Shown here piece by piece: positions 31,761 to 33,228 of a DNA stretch of 33,228 nt. The notes below the pieces were generated by a model. It saw only the letters and a program-made list of their open reading frames with translations, made no database searches and was not told where the DNA came from. The stretch's first letter is position 1. Each line of letters begins with the position of its first letter. Source of the stretch: an uncultured Alcaligenaceae bacterium (lineage in GTDB: Bacteria; Pseudomonadota; Gammaproteobacteria; Burkholderiales; Burkholderiaceae_B); contig CALFXX010000068.1 of NCBI GenBank assembly GCA_937952975.1, positions 1-33,228 on the forward strand, given 5' to 3'. Position numbers and translations under genes: made by a program.

Positions 31761-32582
31761 CTATTTCTTTGCTTTGCGTTTGGTCTTTTGTTGGGTGACT
31801 GCGTCAAGCTCAGCCAGCAGATCAGCGGGAGGCATCGCATAGCTGCCCATTCGACCCACGCCGATCCCGAGTTTACGCTGCATGGTGATCATCATTTCAG
31901 CATAGAGAAATGAAGTCGACACACAATCCATCACTGCAAGTCGACCAATTGGATTGACATTGTTGCGCTGAATAATCAGATTCAAAATCCCCTCTGCAGG
32001 AATGATGAGATCTGCTCCATCTGCCTTGGCTTGCTCCGCCGTTGCTAAAAAATCTGCGACAACTTGCTTCGGCTTTTTCACTGCGACATTGAGAATGTCT
32101 TCGTCTACAGGGTGCGCCAACGAGTAATAGCCCGAGACTCTATTCTCGAGGCTGTGGCGTTTGACCAGTGCTTTCACCCGCTTGACGTTTGCGGGTGCAA
32201 GCGTCGTGAGAGCAAATTTTTCTGCCATCGAACAAGCGACTAACAGCGTGCATTCTGGCATTGAGATGACAGGGATGTTCAGAAGCGAGCGAATCTCAGG
32301 CAAAAAAGGTTCACTAAAGCTACCCAGAATCACGGCATCAAACTTGTTCTTTTCGGCTGCTCGGCAAATATCGATCACTTCTGTTTGCAAGACCAACTTT
32401 GCGTAGCTGTATTGCAGCACTTCAGCAGGCATACGACCGTGATAATTATCTTCGGCCACACCGTTAAAAATAATTTCGGTTCCGGGTGAGCAGTACTTTT
32501 GAGCATGCTCTTCAAGGGCTTTGCGATAGTTTGTCAGCGTTGCAAGCTGAGTCATAGATTGGTACCAAATGCGCATACCCAT
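31761..32582 (-). CDS. Asp/Glu/hydantoin racemase-family protein lacking catalytic cysteines
   Basis: ATG 32582 (MGMRIWYQSMTQ) is chosen because GGGAG lies five bases ahead; a longer frame to 32621 has no such site. The 273-residue protein aligns with the hydantoin/allantoin racemase branch: RIWYQSMTQL, AVILGSFSEPFLPEIRSLL (about 85-105), PVISMPECTLLVACSMAEKF, FALTTLAP, and GADLIIPAEGILNLI. Active racemases have Cys in the first loop (commonly G-C-F-G-D-P) and Cys in the later G-C-A-G-M loop; here these read GSFSEP and PAEGI. The C-terminus is Lys-rich (KTKRKAKK). It probably acts in the same pathway as the next gene downstream. Confidence 0.82.
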   Translation of the reverse strand: MGMRIWYQSMTQLATLTNYRKALEEHAQKYCSPGTEIIFNGVAEDNYHGRMPAEVLQYSYAKLVLQTEVIDICRAAEKNKFDAVILGSFSEPFLPEIRSLLNIPVISMPECTLLVACSMAEKFALTTLAPANVKRVKALVKRHSLENRVSGYYSLAHPVDEDILNVAVKKPKQVVADFLATAEQAKADGADLIIPAEGILNLIIQRNNVNPIGRLAVMDCVSTSFLYAEMMITMQRKLGIGVGRMGSYAMPPADLLAELDAVTQQKTKRKAKK

Positions 32583-32783
32583 GGTGTCTCCCGAGATCTG
32601 TGTGATTTTTGTTTGTGTCAATTATATCGGGTCGTCCCTTCCAAAAAACTGCTGTCTCTATTTGAAATGTCCCGTAAACTAACTTTTTTAAAACGAGCTC
32701 TGCGACTGCACGCCAACGGCGTAGCGCCTGAGAACGTTCCGCTCTTTGAAAACGGCGTCATAAATAATAAGCAGTGGAGACTG

Positions 32784-33228
32784 ATGGTGAATAAACGGCA
32801 ATTGTTGGTGGGTAGTTTGGCTTCGATGGCGCTTGGTAAGTTCTCGGCGAGCTGGGCTCAGTCAAATGATTATCCAAATCGTGCGATTCATTTGATTGTG
32901 CCCTCAGAGGCCGGCGGAGGCACCGACTTTACTGCGCGTACCATTGGTCTGAAGCTCTCAGAGCTGCTAGGGCAGTCGTTGATTGTTGATAATCGACCCG
33001 GTGCAGCAGGTAACATTGGCGTTGAGCAAGGTGCGCGGGCCGCGCCTGATGGCTATACGTTAGTGATGCCCATTACCTCATTACCGATGAGCCCGTGGCT
33101 GTATCCTAAGCTGCCTTACGATCCGGTTAAAGATTTTTCGCCCATTATTTTGGCCTGCGCTGCACCGCTCATTATGGTGGTCAACCCCGAGGTGCCCGCC
33201 AAGAACGTGCAAGAGTTTGTTGCCTTGG
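32784..33228 (+). CDS. TctC/Bug-family periplasmic solute-binding protein (5), truncated by window end
   Basis: Only the first 148 residues are present. ATG 32784 (MVNKRQLLVGSLASMALG) follows GGAG at 32776-32779 and opens a signal peptide ending at SWAQ; the next GTG codon is an equally spaced alternative. Then come DYPNRAIHLIVPSEAGGGTD, DNRPGAAGNIG, PDGYTLVMP and LPYDPVKDFSP, all standard for the family. The reading frame stays open upstream to an ATG at 32667, but that extension would bury the signal peptide and has no ribosome site. It diverges from the racemase-fold genes and may import their substrate. Confidence 0.9.
   Translation, partial: MVNKRQLLVGSLASMALGKFSASWAQSNDYPNRAIHLIVPSEAGGGTDFTARTIGLKLSELLGQSLIVDNRPGAAGNIGVEQGARAAPDGYTLVMPITSLPMSPWLYPKLPYDPVKDFSPIILACAAPLIMVVNPEVPAKNVQEFVAL

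Noticed and set aside
32667..32783. N-terminal extension of the fifth Bug protein from ATG 32667
   Set aside because: No ribosome site, and it would place 39 residues ahead of a normal signal peptide; GGAG before 32784 decides the start.

Overview
The window looks like chromosome of a betaproteobacterium in the Burkholderiales, most likely Alcaligenaceae (the Bordetella/Achromobacter/Advenella neighbourhood). The main reason is five tripartite-tricarboxylate-type solute-binding proteins (TctC/Bug family), none with its membrane subunits; large orphan Bug families are a hallmark of that group. The PrpD, DUF4387/AtuA and NUDIX-MBL genes also fit. By eye G+C is only about half, lower than Bordetella itself. 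I see no tRNA, rRNA, transposase, integrase, phage gene or CRISPR array, and no recognisable transcription regulator. Coding density is high, and no gene-free stretch exceeds 300 bases; the longest are about 220 bp at 25976-26198 and 200 bp at 32583-32783.

Region 1 (1-4365, +) is a tripartite RND efflux operon: the end of a NodT-type outer-membrane channel, a periplasmic adaptor and an inner-membrane RND pump. An orphan Tat-type peptide/nickel-class ABC solute-binding protein (4445-6025, -) converges on it.

Region 2 (6108-11323) is a MoxR/BatA-like module. A VWA membrane protein on the minus strand diverges from a plus-strand run of membrane-anchored S1C protease, MoxR AAA+ ATPase, DUF58 protein and a second, paralogous VWA membrane protein. 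It probably acts in envelope assembly or quality control.

Region 3 (11451-21432) has a NUDIX-metallo-beta-lactamase fusion (-), a Bug protein followed by a ThDP-dependent enzyme (+), a Bug protein (-), and a four-gene plus-strand run of MmgE/PrpD, Bug, DUF4387 and AtuA-like protein. That run looks like an uncharacterised small-molecule catabolic operon.

Region 4 (21519-25975, all -) reads, in transcription order, as a glutaredoxin-DinB fusion, a Bug protein, and a nitrile hydratase-type metalloenzyme whose beta subunit is split into two genes before the alpha subunit. This is the layout of thiocyanate hydrolase. The alpha-type subunit has a Cys-Thr-Leu-Cys-Ser-Cys metal site, an Arg where nitrile hydratases usually have Trp, and a very His-rich N-terminus. 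A strong terminator hairpin separates it from a downstream beta-propeller lactonase gene. This is the most interesting part of the window.

Region 5 (26199-33228) holds single catabolic enzymes: a flavin reductase-like protein, an amidohydrolase, a TauE/SafE permease diverging from a TauD-like dioxygenase, a class II aldolase, two different Asp/Glu-racemase-fold proteins that both seem to lack the usual catalytic cysteines, and the start of a fifth Bug protein cut by the window end.
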